From Lysobacter_C viscosus (GTDB lineage Bacteria > Pseudomonadota > Gammaproteobacteria > Xanthomonadales > Xanthomonadaceae): a stretch of DNA of 64,000 nt. Shown here one piece after another: positions 23,629-36,334 of this stretch. The position numbers and the translations under genes were made by a program. The notes below the pieces were generated by a model. The model had not been told where the DNA came from. It did not search any database and was given only the letters and a program-made list of their open reading frames with translations. The DNA lies in the NCBI RefSeq assembly GCF_046600715.1, contig NZ_JBJMAV010000006.1, positions 62,001 through 126,000 of the forward strand. Reading direction: 5' to 3'. Within the stretch, counting starts at the first letter, position 1. Each line of letters starts with the position of its first letter.

Positions 23629-24498
23629 TCAGCCCGGCTTGCGGAATCGCAGCGTCATGCGGTCGGACTCGCCGATGGCCTGGAACCTGGCCCGGTCGGC
23701 GTCGTCGTGGCGGTTGCCCGGCGGCAGCGTCCACACACCGTTGGGGTGGTCCTTGGTGTCGCGCGGGTTGGCGTTGACCTCGCTGGTGGCGTCCAGCACG
23801 AAGCCGGCGGCCTGCGCCATCGCCACCACCTGTGCCTGCCCGACGTAGCCGCTCTTGTCGTCGGCCGGCACGTCGGCGGCGGCGCGGTGCTCGACCACGC
23901 CCAGCACGCCGCCGGGCTTGAGGACGTCGAAGAACCCTTCGAACATGCCCTCGGCCTGCCCGTTGGCGCGCCAGTTGTGCACGTTGCGGAAAGTCAGCAC
24001 CGCATCGGCCGACGCGTCCGCGCCGAAGCGGGGGCTGGCCGGGTCGTAGGCCACCACGCGCGCGCGGTCGTACTGCGCCGGGGCGCCGGCGAAGAGCTTC
24101 TCCAGTCCTGCCCTGCTCTTGGCCTGGTAGTCGCGGCCCCGCCCTTCCGGCAACGCCATCGGGTCGACCACGGCGGCGACGTACTGGCCATCCTCGCGGA
24201 GGTACGGGGCCAGGATCTCGGCGTACCAGCCACCGCCGGGGGTGATCTCGACGACCGTGTCGCCGGGCATCACGCCGAAGAACTGCAGGGTCTCGCGCGG
24301 GTGGCGGTAGCCGTCGCGCGCGACATTGTCGGCGCTGCGCCACGGGCCCGAGAGGGCCGCCGCCAGCCGGGCCTCGGCCACGGCGCCGTCGACCATGCCG
24401 TCGACCGCCCGGGTGGCTTCGTTCATGGCCCCCGTCGACGTGGCGCAGGCGCCGAGCGAGACGGTGAGGGCGGTGGCGAGCAGGGCGGTACGGAACAT
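23629..24498 (-). CDS. Predicted methyltransferase-like lipoprotein (COG4798 type)
   Basis: 289 residues with a lipoprotein-type leader (LLATALTVSLGACATSTG, Cys about 18). The body resembles the secreted methyltransferase-like family: a SAM-type glycine motif VVEITPGGGWYAEILAPYL near 82, VLTFRNVHNW near 168, LKPGGVLGVVEHRA near 192, and the late SEVNANPRDTKDHPNGVW block. Family members occur with periplasmic signal sequences, and no activity is proven. It is separated from oleB by 187 bases and need not be part of the olefin pathway. No Shine-Dalgarno-free start issue: a weak GGAGTGA lies upstream of 24498. Confidence 0.8.
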   Translation of the reverse strand: MFRTALLATALTVSLGACATSTGAMNEATRAVDGMVDGAVAEARLAAALSGPWRSADNVARDGYRHPRETLQFFGVMPGDTVVEITPGGGWYAEILAPYLREDGQYVAAVVDPMALPEGRGRDYQAKSRAGLEKLFAGAPAQYDRARVVAYDPASPRFGADASADAVLTFRNVHNWRANGQAEGMFEGFFDVLKPGGVLGVVEHRAAADVPADDKSGYVGQAQVVAMAQAAGFVLDATSEVNANPRDTKDHPNGVWTLPPGNRHDDADRARFQAIGESDRMTLRFRKPG

Positions 24499-24633
24499 GG
24501 CGTCACTCCAGTGAAGGGGTCCGGGTGCCCGATGGTACCCGCCAGCGATTACGGGCCGGCCCCGGGGCCGGATGCACGCGAGCGGGCCGGCGCCGGTGAG
24601 GCCGCTGCCCGGACCCCACCCACGTGCGAACCG

Positions 24634-26868
<2,235 letters not shown>

Positions 26869-27042
26869 GGAGGCTCGCTTCGATTCGTCAGGCAGAACGC
26901 GGATTGTCGCGTCTGTAGGCTTCACGGGCAAAGCGTCGCCTGCATACGCGTGCGCATGCGGATGGGGATCTGGGAGTCCGCGGCGGGCGGCGGGCCCCAC
27001 GCAGCGGGATGGCAGGCAGTGGCGAGCCGTCGCCGGGTCAGC

Positions 27043-27747
<705 letters not shown>

Positions 27748-28075
27748 GGCGGTATCACCGGCGGGGGACGGGCATGGTAGTCGTTCCAGGCCGCTACCCG
27801 GCATGCGGACCGGAGGAAAAAAATTGGGCGCGACCTGCGTCGCGCCCATCATTGGAGAGATCGATCTTGGTGAGAGCGTGCCTTGGAGAGAGCGCGACCT
27901 TGGGATCGTGGAGCGGGGATCGGCGGGGGACCGCGCGATGGTGGAGCCGGACCGGCCTGGTGCACCGGTTGGACCACCGCCACGGCGGCACGGGGCCACC
28001 TTCCCACTTCGTTTGTTAAGGCCGTATCGCGTCCCGGTGAAACGCCATGCAACAACCGTGCTCAGCCCGCCGGGG
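27748..28075. other. Non-coding interval with terminator
   Basis: 328 bases with no gene. It holds the queF terminator at 27817. Beyond that, a purine-rich plus-strand stretch at 27850-27925 contains loosely repeated CTTGGNGAGAGCG units (for example TCTTGGTGAGAGCG and CCTTGGAGAGAGCG). Nothing else is recognisable. Confidence 0.5.
27817..27847 (-). terminator. Intrinsic terminator downstream of queF
   Basis: On the minus strand GGGCGCGAC, a four-base loop and GTCGCGCCC are followed by two A and seven T. The 9-bp GC-rich stem and T-run are a textbook terminator for queF transcripts. Confidence 0.85.
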
Positions 28076-28891
28076 CTACTGCCTGGCGTCGCGGCCGGCG
28101 CGTGGCAGGGCATGGCCCGGGGTGGCCCGCCACGGGTTGATGTCGAGTCCGCCGCGGCGGGTGTAGCGCGCCTCCACTGAAAGCCGCTGCGGGCGGGCAC
28201 GGGCCAGGATGTCGGTGAAGATGCGCTCCACGCACTGCTCGTGGAACTCGGCGTGGTCGCGGAACGACACCAGGTAGCGCAACAGGCCGGCGCGGTCCAG
28301 GCGCGGGCCGCGGTAGCCGATCACCACCCGCGCCCAGTCCGGCTGGCCGGTGACCGGGCAATTGGACTTCAGCAGCGCACTGCTCAGGGTTTCCTCCACC
28401 ACGGTTTCGTCGTCGGCCACCAGCAGCGCGGGGTCCGGGGGGCCGTAGCCGTTGATCGACACCTCCAGCGCGTCGATGGATCCGCAGTCGTCGACGGCGT
28501 CGTCGACCGCGGGCAGGCCGAGCGCCACGTGCACCGGCGCACCCGCCGCCGCCGACACATCCGACGTGATCCGCGAGACCAGCCCGGCCCCGTCCTCCAC
28601 GCGCGTGGCGTTGAACGAATTGAGATAGAGCTTCAGCGACTTTGATTCGACCAGGTTCGGGGAATCCGCCGGCACGGTCAGCGTGGCCGTGGCGACGCGG
28701 GGCTTGCCGCGCGCGTCCAGCCAGGACAGCTCGTAGGCGTGCCAGCGGTCGTGGCCGATGAAGGGCAGCGCCGTGCCGCCCAGACCGATGGCGCCACGCC
28801 CCAGCGCGCGCGGGATCGGGTACAGCAGGCCGGGATCGTAGTGGCTCGGGTAGTCGACGTGGCGGCCGAGCGGGAGGTCGTTGAGGTCCAT
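28076..28891 (-). CDS. queF: NADPH-dependent 7-cyano-7-deazaguanine reductase QueF
   Basis: 271 residues, the long two-domain form as in E. coli. It reduces preQ0 to preQ1 in queuosine synthesis in the cytosol. The catalytic cysteine is in SNCPVTGQPDW near residue 178, with the family block SFRDHAEFHEQCVERIFTD about 40 residues later; the N-terminal half has SKSLKLYLNSFN. The ATG at 28891 gives MDLNDLPLGRHVDYPS, the usual beginning, and follows a GATAAT -10 box by six bases with no Shine-Dalgarno sequence. No other que genes lie nearby. Confidence 0.96.
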   Translation of the reverse strand: MDLNDLPLGRHVDYPSHYDPGLLYPIPRALGRGAIGLGGTALPFIGHDRWHAYELSWLDARGKPRVATATLTVPADSPNLVESKSLKLYLNSFNATRVEDGAGLVSRITSDVSAAAGAPVHVALGLPAVDDAVDDCGSIDALEVSINGYGPPDPALLVADDETVVEETLSSALLKSNCPVTGQPDWARVVIGYRGPRLDRAGLLRYLVSFRDHAEFHEQCVERIFTDILARARPQRLSVEARYTRRGGLDINPWRATPGHALPRAGRDARQ

Positions 28892-28897
28892 GCGGGG

Positions 28898-28903
28898 ATT
28901 ATC
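28898..28903 (-). promoter_or_regulatory. Candidate -10 box for leaderless queF mRNA
   Basis: GATAAT on the minus strand, five of six bases of the sigma-70 consensus, then CCCCGC and the queF ATG. Confidence 0.5.
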
Positions 28904-28957
28904 GCGCGCGGGACGGCCGGCGGCCCAGGCGCGATCGCCGTGTGCCTCCAGTTCGTT

Positions 28958-29069
28958 GTAGGAGCGACGTGAGTCGCGACACGCGCGGGTGTCCGAAGTT
29001 GCGCGGTCGCGACTCACGTCGCTCCTACAAAGGTCATGCGGATCCGATCGCTGCTGAAGCCGCTCCTAC
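28958..29069. repeat. REP pair plus one extra half copy
   Basis: GTAGGAGCGACGTGAGTCGC at 28958-28979, its exact inverse ending at 29028, and a third single copy of the other subtype, GCTGCTGAAGCCGCTCCTAC, ending at 29069. They fill the queF upstream / amidohydrolase downstream interval. Confidence 0.85.
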
Positions 29070-29080
29070 AAATGCATCGG

Positions 29081-30415
29081 TCAGGCCTCTTCGCCGTGCA
29101 GGTAATCCAGAGTGACCTGCAGCATCGCGCGCAGGCCCAGGTCCAGCGCGGCCTCGTCCAGCATGAACTCCGGCGAGTGGTTGCTGGGCGCGGCCAGCGG
29201 GTCCTGGCCCGGCGGGGTGGCGCCGACGAAGAAGAACATCGCCGGCACCTCGCGGGCGTAGAAGGAGAAGTCTTCCGCGCCGGTGACCAGCGGCGGCTCC
29301 ACCACCTTGCCGGGCGCGACGGCCTCCAGGCTGGCGCGCATTCGTGCGGTCAGCGCGGGGTCGTTGACGGTGACCGGGTAGCCATCCTGGTCCGGCACCT
29401 GCGCATCGGCGGTGGCGCCATGCGCGGCGCTGACGTGCTCGGCGACGTTGATGAGGTCGGCGAAGATCTTCTCGCGCATGCCCTCGTCGAAGGTGCGGAT
29501 GGTCCCGGTCAGCTCGACTTCGTCGGGAATGATGTTGTAGCGGATGCCACCGCGCACCACGCCGAAGGTCAACACCGCCGGCTGCTTGGCGATATCGGCG
29601 CGGCGGCTGATCACGGTCTGTGCGGTGGAGACCAGGTCGGCAGCGGCGACGATCGGATCGATCCCGCCCCAGGGCCGCGAGCCGTGCGTCTGGCGGCCCT
29701 TGACCTTGATCGTGAAGCGGTCCGACGCGGCCATCAGCGGGCCGCTGCGCACGCCGATGGTGTCGGCGTTGAGGGTGGAGAACACGTGCAGCCCGAACAT
29801 CGCGTCGGGCTTGAAGCCGTCGAACAGGCCTTCTTCCAGCATCAGTTTTGCACCGCCCTCTTCGCCCGGGGGCGGGCCTTCCTCGGCGGGCTGGAACACC
29901 AGCATCACCTGGCCGGGCAGCGACTCGCGCATGTCGACCAGCGCGCGGGCGACGCCCAAAAGGATCCCGGTGTGGGCGTCGTGGCCGCAGGCGTGCATCA
30001 CGCCGGTGGCCTGGCCGTTGAACTCGGTGGTGGCCCTGGATGCGAACGGCAGGCCGGTGCGCTCGGTCACCGGCAGCGCGTCGATGTCGGCGCGCAGCGC
30101 CACCTTCGGACCGGGTCGCGCCCCTTCGATGATCGCAACCACGCCGTGGCCGCCGATGCCCGTGCGCGGTGCAAGGCCCATGTCGCGCAGGTGCCCGGCG
30201 ATGGTGGCAGCGGTCTCCACCTCGCGGTTGGACAGCTCGGGGTGCCGGTGGAAGTGGCGACGCCACTGCACCACCTCCTCGCGCACCTCGCGCGCAGCAG
30301 CTTCCACCTCGGGGCGGGCATTCGCGGCCGCCGGCGCGGCGGCGAGCGTGGCCAGCAGGCCGGTGGCCAACAAGGCGATGGACAGGCCGGCGCGCGGCAA
30401 TGCAGAGGCGGTCAT
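29081..30415 (-). CDS. M20 family metallo-amidohydrolase, exported
   Basis: 444 residues with a signal peptide (LSIALLATGLLATLAAAPAA, cleavage near 31). The M20D amidohydrolase body has RRHFHRHPELSNREVETA near 52, ADIDALPVTE near 108, the metal ligand motif VMHACGHDAHTGILLGVARA near 138, and FQPAEEGPP with the catalytic Glu near 177. Such enzymes cleave N-acyl amino acids or related amides (hippurate, indole-acetyl amino acids); this one would act in the periplasm. The substrate cannot be told. It is divergent from tamA. Confidence 0.9.
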   Translation of the reverse strand: MTASALPRAGLSIALLATGLLATLAAAPAAANARPEVEAAAREVREEVVQWRRHFHRHPELSNREVETAATIAGHLRDMGLAPRTGIGGHGVVAIIEGARPGPKVALRADIDALPVTERTGLPFASRATTEFNGQATGVMHACGHDAHTGILLGVARALVDMRESLPGQVMLVFQPAEEGPPPGEEGGAKLMLEEGLFDGFKPDAMFGLHVFSTLNADTIGVRSGPLMAASDRFTIKVKGRQTHGSRPWGGIDPIVAAADLVSTAQTVISRRADIAKQPAVLTFGVVRGGIRYNIIPDEVELTGTIRTFDEGMREKIFADLINVAEHVSAAHGATADAQVPDQDGYPVTVNDPALTARMRASLEAVAPGKVVEPPLVTGAEDFSFYAREVPAMFFFVGATPPGQDPLAAPSNHSPEFMLDEAALDLGLRAMLQVTLDYLHGEEA

Positions 30416-30540
30416 GGCAGTTCCCCCAGGGCGAGCGGCCGATGCTAACGCCGATGCGGCCGGTGCGCCCGTCGGCGGTGGACAGCCTCGCCACGGCCCA
30501 CCGGGCGCGCGACGTTAATCGCATCTTGACGCCCGCTGCG

Positions 30541-30546
30541 TATCCT
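30541..30546 (+). promoter_or_regulatory. Candidate -10 box for leaderless tamA mRNA
   Basis: TATCCT, then six bases (GCCGCG) and the tamA ATG. A TTGACG lies 9 bases upstream, too close to be a normal -35. Confidence 0.35.
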
Positions 30547-30552
30547 GCCGCG

Positions 30553-32337
30553 ATGCGCCTGACCTTTGCCGCCCTCGCCACCGCCGTGCTGATGCTCACC
30601 GCAACCGGCGCGTCGCAGGCGGCGCAGGTCGCGCGGGTCGACGTGGTCGGCCTGGACGAGGCGATGACCGAGAACGTACGGGTGTCGCTGTCGCTGGTGG
30701 ACGCGATCGGCGACGAAGTCTCCGCCCGCCGCCTGGCCTACCTGGTGCGCGAGGCCGAGGACGAAACCCGCGAGGCGCTGGAGCCGTTCGGCTACTACGA
30801 CCCGACGATCACCGTCGAGCGCACCCCCGGCGAAGGCCCGGTGTCGGTCACCGTGTCCGTCCAGCCCGGAACCCCGGTGCGGGTGCGCCGCACCGACGTG
30901 GCGATCCTGGGCGAGGGCGCCCGCGACCGCTACCTGCGCGAGGAACTGGCCGGCTTCGAGCCCCAGCAGGGCGACGTGCTCGACCATCCCACCTACGAGG
31001 CCAGCAAGATCCGCATCACCCGCCGACTGGCCGAACGCGGGTACTTCGACGCGGACTTCGCCAGCCGCCGGGTCGAGGTGACCCGCGCCGAGAATGCCGC
31101 CGACATCGACCTGGTGTGGGAAAGCGGCGTGCGCTACGACATGGGCGCGGTCACCTTCCAGCAGGACCCGCGCATCATCCGCCCGCAACTGCTCGAGCAA
31201 CTCGTCTACTGGGACACCGGCAGCTACTACCACCAGGGCAAGCTGGACCGGCTGCGCAAGTCGCTGTCGCGGCTGGACTACTTCGCCAGCATCGACATCC
31301 AGCCGCACCCGGACCAGGCCCAGGGCACGCTGGTGCCGGTGACCGTCAGCCTGACCCCGGCCAAGCGCAGCATCTACACCGCCGGCCTGAGCTACGGCAC
31401 CGACAGTGGCGCCGGTGTCCGCCTGGGCCTGGAGCGGCGCTACCTCAACGAGCGCGGGCACAAGGCGCTGGCGCAGCTGGACTACGCCCAGCAGCGCAAG
31501 ACACTCACCCTGCAGTACCGCATCCCCGCATTCGCCTGGCTGGACGGCTGGTACACCCTCAGCGCCCAGGCCGCCGACGAGCAGACCGACTACATCGACT
31601 CGCGCCGGGTGGAACTGGTCGCCAGCCGCAGCGGCGAGATCAACGACCACCTGACCGCCGTGGCATCGCTGCACGCGCTGCGCGAGCGCTGGGATTTCAT
31701 CGAGGAAAGCGACGCCGGCACGGTGATCGAACCCGACTACCGCTACGCCACCTTTACCTACCCCTCGTTGCGCGCCGAGTACGTCGACGCCGACAACCTG
31801 CTGTTCCCGCGCGATGCGCTGGCCGGCGATTTGGAGCTGCGCGGCGGCGTCGAAGGCGCCGGCTCGGACGCCAGCTTCGCGCAGGCGCGGGCCAGTACGC
31901 GCTGGTACCGCGGGCTGGGCGAGCGCAACCGGTTGATCGTGCGGGGCGAAGTGGGGCGCACGTTCTCCGGGGAGATCTTCGAGATCCCGCCGAGCCTGCG
32001 CTACTTCGCCGGTGGCGATCGCAGCATCCGCGGCTACGCCTGGCGCGAGGTGGGTCCGCGCATCACCGGTGTCGACGGCGAGCGCTACGGCCTGGGCGCG
32101 CGCAACGTGGTCACCGCCAGCGTCGAGATCGAGCACTACTTCAACGACACCTGGGGGGCGGCGGGGTTCGTCGACAGCGGCAGCGCGTTCAACGACACCC
32201 CCGACTGGCGCACCGGCGTGGGCGTGGGCGTGCGCTGGCGCTCGCCGGTAGGCCCGCTGCGGCTGGACGTGGCCCACGGCCTTGACGATCCGGACGCCGA
32301 TTTCCAGCTCTACCTGAGCATCGGGGCCGACCTGTGA
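30553..32337 (+). CDS. tamA: Translocation and assembly module outer-membrane protein TamA
   Basis: 594 residues. Omp85-family outer-membrane barrel that assists insertion of some outer-membrane proteins together with TamB. Signal peptide cleaved near residue 24 (ATGASQAAQ), POTRA-like repeats to about 250, then a C-terminal 16-strand barrel; the Omp85 motif is YFAGGDRSIRGYAW near 490. It sits directly upstream of tamB with 10 bases between, the conserved tamAB operon. The ATG at 30553 directly precedes the signal peptide. Confidence 0.95.
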   Translation: MRLTFAALATAVLMLTATGASQAAQVARVDVVGLDEAMTENVRVSLSLVDAIGDEVSARRLAYLVREAEDETREALEPFGYYDPTITVERTPGEGPVSVTVSVQPGTPVRVRRTDVAILGEGARDRYLREELAGFEPQQGDVLDHPTYEASKIRITRRLAERGYFDADFASRRVEVTRAENAADIDLVWESGVRYDMGAVTFQQDPRIIRPQLLEQLVYWDTGSYYHQGKLDRLRKSLSRLDYFASIDIQPHPDQAQGTLVPVTVSLTPAKRSIYTAGLSYGTDSGAGVRLGLERRYLNERGHKALAQLDYAQQRKTLTLQYRIPAFAWLDGWYTLSAQAADEQTDYIDSRRVELVASRSGEINDHLTAVASLHALRERWDFIEESDAGTVIEPDYRYATFTYPSLRAEYVDADNLLFPRDALAGDLELRGGVEGAGSDASFAQARASTRWYRGLGERNRLIVRGEVGRTFSGEIFEIPPSLRYFAGGDRSIRGYAWREVGPRITGVDGERYGLGARNVVTASVEIEHYFNDTWGAAGFVDSGSAFNDTPDWRTGVGVGVRWRSPVGPLRLDVAHGLDDPDADFQLYLSIGADL

Positions 32338-32347
32338 GGCCGGTTCA

Positions 32348-35300
32348 GTGAGCCCGTCGCTGCCGCGCCCGCGCTTCGGGCGACGCATCGATCCCTCGCT
32401 GACGCCCGAGCAGCGCGAGGAGCGCATCGCCGAGCTTCGCGCGCGCCGCCACAAGCGGCTGCGCTGGCTGGCGATCCGCGGCAGCCTGGTCGCCGGCGCG
32501 CTCACCCTGGCGCTGGCGCTGCTGGCGTACTGGCTGTTGATGACGGTGGGCGGGCGCAACGTGCTGTTGGCGCAGGTGCAGCAACGCCTGCCGGTGGGCG
32601 CGACGCTGGAGTGGCGGGAGGCGGAAGGCCCGGCCTCGGGCCCGCTGACGCTGCACGGCGTGCGCTTCGAGTACGAGGGCACGGTGTTCGAGGCCGAGCG
32701 GGTGATGCTCGACACCGCGCTGCGGCCGCTGCTGGGACGGACGCTTCGCCTGGATGCGCTGGAAGTGGAGGACGCCACCCTGCTGCTGGCCGAGAGCGAC
32801 GAGCCGTTCGAGCTGCCGCGCTGGCCCGACGTGCTGCCCGACATCGCGCCCCCGCTGCACCTGCAGGCGCGCGAGTTGCGCATCGACGGGTTGCGGGTGT
32901 CGCGTGCCGATGGGGCGATGCGCGTGCCGGTCATCGACGTGTACCGCGTACGCGGCGGGCTGGACGCGCGCGATGGCCACCTCGCCCTGGACGACGTGGT
33001 GGTCGACAGCGACCGCGGTCGCTTCACCGCGGACGGCGAATACGCACCGCGCGATGACTACCGCACCGACCTCACCGTGACCGCGGTCCTGCCCGCCACT
33101 GCCGGCACTACGCCACCGCGGCTGGGGCTGGTGGCGCGCGGTGACATCACGCGGATGGACGTGGCAGTCGCCGGCCGTGCGCCCGGGCCGACCCGCGCCA
33201 CCCTCACCCTGCGCGGCCAGGATGATCCACGCTGGCAGTTGCGCGCGGACAGCGACGCGCTCGACCTGGGCCTGCTCGCCCGCGGCGAGCCCGACGGGCA
33301 GCCGCTGCGGCTGGAGCTGTCGGCCGATGGCGTGGGCGGACGCGCGGCACTGCGGGGCCGCGTCCAGCGCGGCGCGTTGTCGGCGGTGATCCGCCCTTCC
33401 CGCGTTTCGCTGGAAGACCAGGTGCTGGACGTGCAGCCGCTGGTGCTGGACGTGCTGGACGGCACCGCCACCCTGCGCGGCCGTGCCGACTTCCGCGACC
33501 CCGCCCAGCGCCGGTTCAAGTTCGCGGTCAATGCCCGCGGACTGGCCTGGGGCGGCGCGGCAACCACGCCCGCGACGCCGGCGGGGGCGGCCACCGACAC
33601 CCCGCTGATCCGCGCCGATGCCGACCTGGGGCTGGCCGGCACGGTGGAGGCGTGGGCGGCGATCGGCACCGCACGCCTGTCACGCGATGGCCAGCGCGCC
33701 CGGGTCGAGTTCGACGGACGCGGAACCGGCGAGGGCATCGCGTTGCGTTCGCTGCGCGCCACCATGCCCGGCGGCCGGCTCGACGCCACCGGTGACGTGC
33801 GCTGGGCGCCGGCGCTGGGCTGGGACGTGGACGCGACGTTGTCGGGCTTCGACCCGGGCTATTTCATCGCCGGCTGGGACGGCGCGATCAACGGCACCCT
33901 CGCCAGCCAGGGCGCCACCGCCGCCGACGGCACGCTCGGCATCGACGTGGATGCCCCGCGCCTGACCGGCCGGCTGCGCGGACGCGCGCTCGACGGACGC
34001 GCGCGGGTGGCGATCGCGTTGCCACCCGGCGACGGCCGCAGCCCGTCCTACGAAGGTGACGTGGCGCTGTCCCTGGGGAGCAGCCGGCTGCAGGCGTCGG
34101 GCCGCATCGCCGACACCCTGCAGGTGGATGCGCGCTTCTCGCCGCTGCAACTGGACGACCTGCTGCCCGACGCCGCCGGTACCCTGCGCGGCACGCTGTC
34201 CCTGTCGGGTCCACGCACGGCGCCTGACGTACGCGCCGACCTGGCCGGCCAGGGCCTGCGCTGGAACGACCTGCAGGCCGACACCGTGGCCGTCGACGGC
34301 CGCCTGCCCTGGCGTGGCGGCGGCGGCGCATTGACGTTGAATGCCACCGGACTGCAGGCAGGCCTGCCGTTCGACAGCCTGGCGGTGGACGCGCGCGGCG
34401 CGGTCGAGGCCCTGCAGCTGGACGCACGTGCACGGGGCGACATCGGTGCGCTGGCACTCGCCGGCAACCTGCGCCGCCAGGGGGGCACCTGGCGCGGCAC
34501 CCTGGCCACGCTGCAGCTGGACCCCACGCGCGGCGCCGACTGGCGGCTGCAGGGGCCGGCGGACTTCAGCTGGAACGGCGCTGCCGGCACGCTGGAGACG
34601 GCCTGCCTATCCAGCGGTGGCGGCGGATCGCTTTGCGCCAGCGCCGACTGGCCGCGCCGGGGCCTCCAGATCGACGGCCAGGGCCTGCCGCTGGCGCTGC
34701 TGGCGCCCTACCTGCCCGAACGCAGTGATCGCCGGCCCTGGCTGCTCAGCGGCGAGGTGGCGATCGATGCGCGGGTGCGCCCGGCCGGCAACGCCTGGCA
34801 GGGCCGCGCCACGATCACCTCGCCCGAGGCCGGCCTGCGCTTCAGCGAGCGCGCCCGACGCGACGTGCTGAGCTACCGCAACCTGTCGCTGGTGGCCGAC
34901 TTCGATGCGACCCGAATCACCGCCACCGTCGGCGCGGACGTACTGGGCAACGGCCGCCTGGACGCGCGCGTGGCCACCGGCTGGGACGCCTACGCGCCGC
35001 TCGACGGGGAGATCGCGATCAACGTCGACGAGCTCACCTGGATGGAGCTGTTCTCGCCCGACATCGTCGAGCCGGAGGGGCGGCTGGTGGGCCGCGTCGG
35101 GCTCTCCGGCACGCGCGGCGAACCGCTGCTGGACGGCCAGGCACAACTGACCGGTTTCACCGCCGAGGTACCGTCCCTGGGCATCACGCTGCGAAATGGC
35201 CGCATGTCGCTGGTGGCGCAGGCCGATGGCAGTGCGCGCATCGACGGCCAGGTCGGCACCGGCGACGGGGTGCTGTCGATCGACGGCACGCTGGGTTGGC

Positions 35301-36253
35301 GCGGGGGCGACACGCCGCTGGTACTGGCGATCCGCGGCCAGGACGTGCTGGTCTCCGACACCCGTGACCTCTACGCCGTTGCCAGCCCGGACGTCGAGGT
35401 GCGCTACACCGCCGGCTCGCCGCTGCGGGTCACCGGCACCGTGCGCGTGCCCGAGGCCCGGCTCGACCTGGAGCGGCTGGATCAGGGCGTGTCGGCCTCG
35501 CCCGACGTGGTGGTGCTCGACCCGGTCGATCCCGAGGACAGCGGCGGCCTGCCGCTGGACATGGACCTGGCGCTGGTGCTGGGCGATGACGTGACGCTCA
35601 ACGGCTTCGGCCTGGACGGCACCCTTGACGGCCAGCTGCGCGTGCGCGCCGTGCCGGGTCGCGAGATGACCGCCTCCGGCCGCCTGGAGGTGGGGGGCGA
35701 GTACGCCGCCTACGGGCAGGAGCTCGATATCACCCGCGGCTACCTGACCTGGTCGGGCGGGCCGGTGTCGGATCCGTTGCTGGACCTGCGCGCCGAACGC
35801 GAGGTGGGCGAGGTCACCGCGGGCGTGGACGTCAGCGGCCGCGCCAGCGCCCCCCAGGCCGATGTGTGGTCGAACCCCGCCAGCTCGCAGTCCGAGGCGC
35901 TGGCCTACCTCGCCCTGGGACGCCCGCTGTCGAGCGTGAGCGGCGACGAGGGGCGCCAGCTCAACGCCGCCAGCGCGGCGCTCACCGCCGGTGGCAGCCT
36001 GCTGGCTTCGCAACTGGGCGCGCGCATCGGCCTGGACGATGCCGGGGTGACGCAGAGCCGCGCCCTGGGCGGGTCGGTGCTGGGCGTGGGCAAGTTCCTG
36101 TCGCCGCGCCTGTATGTCGGCTACGGGGTCTCGTTGCTCGGTACCGGCCAGGTGCTGACGCTCAAATACCTGCTGCGCCGCGGCTTCGACATCGAGATCG
36201 AATCGAGCACGGTCGAGAACCGCGCGTCGCTGAACTGGCGGCTTGAGCGCTGA
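32348..36253 (+). CDS. tamB: Translocation and assembly module inner-membrane protein TamB
   Basis: 1301 residues, GTG start at 32348. AsmA/TamB-type envelope-spanning protein: a basic cytoplasmic leader (about 1-40), a single membrane anchor near 45-66 (LVAGALTLALALLAYWLLM), a very long beta-taco repeat region rich in alternating hydrophobic residues, and the conserved TamB C-terminal DUF490 domain from about 950, ending in EIESSTVENRASLNWRLER. It forms a hydrophobic bridge to the outer membrane, for protein or phospholipid transport. The gene follows tamA closely. Confidence 0.95.
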   Translation: MSPSLPRPRFGRRIDPSLTPEQREERIAELRARRHKRLRWLAIRGSLVAGALTLALALLAYWLLMTVGGRNVLLAQVQQRLPVGATLEWREAEGPASGPLTLHGVRFEYEGTVFEAERVMLDTALRPLLGRTLRLDALEVEDATLLLAESDEPFELPRWPDVLPDIAPPLHLQARELRIDGLRVSRADGAMRVPVIDVYRVRGGLDARDGHLALDDVVVDSDRGRFTADGEYAPRDDYRTDLTVTAVLPATAGTTPPRLGLVARGDITRMDVAVAGRAPGPTRATLTLRGQDDPRWQLRADSDALDLGLLARGEPDGQPLRLELSADGVGGRAALRGRVQRGALSAVIRPSRVSLEDQVLDVQPLVLDVLDGTATLRGRADFRDPAQRRFKFAVNARGLAWGGAATTPATPAGAATDTPLIRADADLGLAGTVEAWAAIGTARLSRDGQRARVEFDGRGTGEGIALRSLRATMPGGRLDATGDVRWAPALGWDVDATLSGFDPGYFIAGWDGAINGTLASQGATAADGTLGIDVDAPRLTGRLRGRALDGRARVAIALPPGDGRSPSYEGDVALSLGSSRLQASGRIADTLQVDARFSPLQLDDLLPDAAGTLRGTLSLSGPRTAPDVRADLAGQGLRWNDLQADTVAVDGRLPWRGGGGALTLNATGLQAGLPFDSLAVDARGAVEALQLDARARGDIGALALAGNLRRQGGTWRGTLATLQLDPTRGADWRLQGPADFSWNGAAGTLETACLSSGGGGSLCASADWPRRGLQIDGQGLPLALLAPYLPERSDRRPWLLSGEVAIDARVRPAGNAWQGRATITSPEAGLRFSERARRDVLSYRNLSLVADFDATRITATVGADVLGNGRLDARVATGWDAYAPLDGEIAINVDELTWMELFSPDIVEPEGRLVGRVGLSGTRGEPLLDGQAQLTGFTAEVPSLGITLRNGRMSLVAQADGSARIDGQVGTGDGVLSIDGTLGWRGGDTPLVLAIRGQDVLVSDTRDLYAVASPDVEVRYTAGSPLRVTGTVRVPEARLDLERLDQGVSASPDVVVLDPVDPEDSGGLPLDMDLALVLGDDVTLNGFGLDGTLDGQLRVRAVPGREMTASGRLEVGGEYAAYGQELDITRGYLTWSGGPVSDPLLDLRAEREVGEVTAGVDVSGRASAPQADVWSNPASSQSEALAYLALGRPLSSVSGDEGRQLNAASAALTAGGSLLASQLGARIGLDDAGVTQSRALGGSVLGVGKFLSPRLYVGYGVSLLGTGQVLTLKYLLRRGFDIEIESSTVENRASLNWRLER

Positions 36254-36334
36254 GCCCGCCGGGGCGCCGTTAACCTGCCGCACACCCGTCGCCGGGCACC
36301 CTGCCGGCCTACGTCCCGCGCATGGAGTCGCCCA